A program made the translations under genes and the position numbers. The notes under the pieces were generated by a model, which saw only the letters and a list, made by a program, of their open reading frames with translations, did no database searches and was not told the origin of the DNA. This document shows positions 5,968 to 6,895 of a DNA stretch of 6,895 bases, one piece after another. Position 1 is the stretch's first letter. Every line of letters starts with the position of its first letter. The stretch spans positions 1-6,895 of the forward strand of contig JAEDOO010000100.1 of NCBI GenBank assembly GCA_016301965.1. The letters run 5' to 3'. Origin of the DNA: Lachnospiraceae bacterium (lineage in GTDB: Bacteria; Bacillota; Clostridia; Lachnospirales; Lachnospiraceae).

Positions 5968-6061
5968 ATTTGTTAATTTTCATTCTAGACAGGGGATTAT
6001 TAAACTATTGGTTCTGTTGCAGAGCATAGAATAGAATAACAGGAAAAGAATGGAGAGTAGA

Positions 6062-6355
6062 ATGGAAATTATAATGAACTATGTAAAACCTGAACTCATC
6101 GTTGTGGCCATCGTACTGTATTTCATCGGCATCTGGATCAAAGGGACAGAAACCATTAAAGATAAATGGATCCCGTTGATTCTAGGCGGCCTCGGCATTG
6201 TATTGTGCACAATTTATGTGATGGCCACCGCACCTGTCGGTTCTGGGGCAGAGATTCTGAGTGCTATATTTACAGCAATAATACAGGGCATTCTGGTGGC
6301 AGCGCTGAGTATATATGTGAATCAGCTGATTAAGCAGTCAGCAAAGAGAGAATAA
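6062..6355 (+). CDS. phage-type holin family protein (Phage_holin_5_2-like)
   Basis: A 97-aa small membrane protein. Hydrophobic segments lie at about 11-27, 37-55 and 63-88, and the short C-terminal tail is basic (KQSAKRE). The pattern NYVKPELIVVAIVLYFIG, then IKDKWIPLILGGLGIVL, then AIIQGILVAALSIYVNQ fits the Phage_holin_5_2 type of holin found in clostridial phages. Holins form pores in the cell membrane so that endolysin can reach the wall. The ATG at 6062 has GGAG (6052-6055) at 6 nt; an in-frame ATG at 6050 (109 bp after the tRNA gene) and one at 6074 are alternatives, and the latter gives the MNYVKPEL start seen in relatives. No endolysin, tail or integrase gene is in view, so it is either a prophage remnant or a domesticated stand-alone holin. 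TAGAAT boxes at 6027 and 6032 may belong to its promoter. Confidence 0.82.
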   Translation: MEIIMNYVKPELIVVAIVLYFIGIWIKGTETIKDKWIPLILGGLGIVLCTIYVMATAPVGSGAEILSAIFTAIIQGILVAALSIYVNQLIKQSAKRE

Positions 6356-6414
6356 TTATGTAAGTAAAAAATGAGTGATTGAGCTATTGACGACTTATTA
6401 CTCAATTAAGACAG

Positions 6415-6441
6415 AAAGCCCCGTTTTGTGCGGGGCTTTTT
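6415..6441. terminator. bidirectional terminator between the holin and hipA-like genes
   Basis: A 9-bp stem AAAGCCCCG (6415-6423) with CGGGGCTTT (6431-6439), a 7-nt loop, and TTTTT at 6437-6441 for the plus strand; the minus strand has a shorter CTTTC tail. It lies 60 bp after the holin stop and 4 bp from the stop of the convergent gene, so it can serve both. Confidence 0.85.
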
Positions 6442-6445
6442 ACCA

Positions 6446-6895
6446 TCATGATTCCAAGGTATTCGTTCGTTCCTCTATAAGCGAAATCAGATCTGATTTT
6501 AAATGCTCCGGTAACAGAGATATTTTGCACATCTCAATATATTTGTCCTGCATGGATACAAGTTTTGCTATCATTTTTTCTGCCGAAATCCGGGAAATCC
6601 CACATTTATCTGCAAAAATAAGGAAATCTTTTTTGCGAACGTTCATTTTTTTGCCGTTCATCGTCAAGGCAAACTGTTCCTTGTCCTCGGGAAGAATAAG
6701 GTTTACGGGAAGCAGATCGTAGGCAGGAGATAGAAAATATTTCTGGCTGCCTTCCTCGGTTTCCAATAAAGAAAAATTTTTCAGATGCATATCAGAATTT
6801 CCAACGATAAAGCAAAATACAAGTCGAAGAAAAAGCTCTGTCATGTCCAGTCCTTTGCGGGAAGAATAGCGTTCAATGATTTTTGCGCATCTTTC
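6446..6895 (-). CDS. HipA-family serine/threonine kinase toxin, C-terminal part (start beyond window)
   Basis: 149 residues are visible; the frame is open through the right edge (6895), so the in-frame ATG at 6844 is internal rather than a start. The core of the HipA kinase active site is present: GNSDMHLKNFSLL (visible residues 32-44), with D35 matching the catalytic Asp and N40 the metal-binding Asn, and LSPAYDLLPV, with D60 matching the second metal-binding Asp. The rest resembles the helical C-terminal domain. HipA toxins phosphorylate glutamyl-tRNA synthetase or related targets and are held in check by a HipB-type DNA-binding antitoxin, often encoded upstream; that region and the N-terminal domain lie outside the window. 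The visible residues look intact, so nothing here marks it as a pseudogene. Whether it is classical HipA or a shorter HipT-like form cannot be told. Confidence 0.88.
   Translation of the reverse strand, partial: ERCAKIIERYSSRKGLDMTELFLRLVFCFIVGNSDMHLKNFSLLETEEGSQKYFLSPAYDLLPVNLILPEDKEQFALTMNGKKMNVRKKDFLIFADKCGISRISAEKMIAKLVSMQDKYIEMCKISLLPEHLKSDLISLIEERTNTLES

Noticed and set aside
5688..6029. 113-codon plus-strand open frame
   Set aside because: It runs through the two hairpins, the tRNA promoter, the entire tRNA-Ser gene and its terminator, so it is not a real gene.
6375..6722. 115-codon plus-strand frame opposite the HipA-like gene
   Set aside because: The minus strand carries clear HipA catalytic motifs, and the plus frame reads through the bidirectional terminator.
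1..6895. CRISPR array or tandem direct-repeat array
   Set aside because: No regularly spaced direct repeats were seen; the prominent repeats are inverted and single.

Overview
The window looks like chromosome from a Clostridia gut commensal, most likely a member of the Lachnospiraceae. Genes start with GGAG/AGGAGG-type ribosome sites, sigma-A-type promoters are easy to see, the base composition is moderate (roughly 45-50% GC by eye), and several proteins resemble poorly characterised families I associate with that group. This assignment is inference; there is no rRNA or other marker here.

Layout. (1) 137-1762, plus strand: an AraC-family regulator with a cupin sensor domain, then a 211-aa protein of unknown function, which has an extended -10 promoter overlapping the regulator's stop codon. 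(2) 1781-1951: a striking 171-bp inverted repeat with two perfect 50-bp arms, filling almost all of the gap between two convergent genes. (3) 1966-3243, minus strand: a 425-aa protein with conserved N- and C-terminal domains joined by a long Ser/Pro/Glu-rich linker. It diverges from tadA (3315-3806, plus strand), the tRNA adenosine deaminase, across a 71-bp gap in which the two promoters appear to share one AT-rich -10 block. (4) 3821-3888: a second perfect palindrome (28-bp arms) of the GGGGACAGGTTCC type, just after tadA. (5) 4014-5672, plus strand: one long membrane-anchored protein frame interrupted by a single in-frame TAA at 4377-4379, so it is probably a nonsense-broken gene; it is followed by two hairpins. 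(6) 5802-5967: a self-contained tRNA-Ser(CGA) unit with a near-consensus promoter and a strong intrinsic terminator. (7) 6062-6895: an accessory-looking end with a small phage-type holin (plus strand), a bidirectional terminator, and the C-terminal part of a HipA-family kinase toxin (minus strand) running off the right edge.

How the genes work together: there is no single pathway. tadA and tRNA-Ser are housekeeping translation genes; the regulator has no obvious target operon in view. The holin and HipA pieces next to a tRNA gene suggest the edge of a mobile or island region. I did not find a convincing new multi-gene defence or biosynthetic system. The most interesting signals are the 171-bp palindrome, the in-frame stop in the membrane protein, the shared -10 divergent promoter, and the near-identical terminators bracketing the holin.
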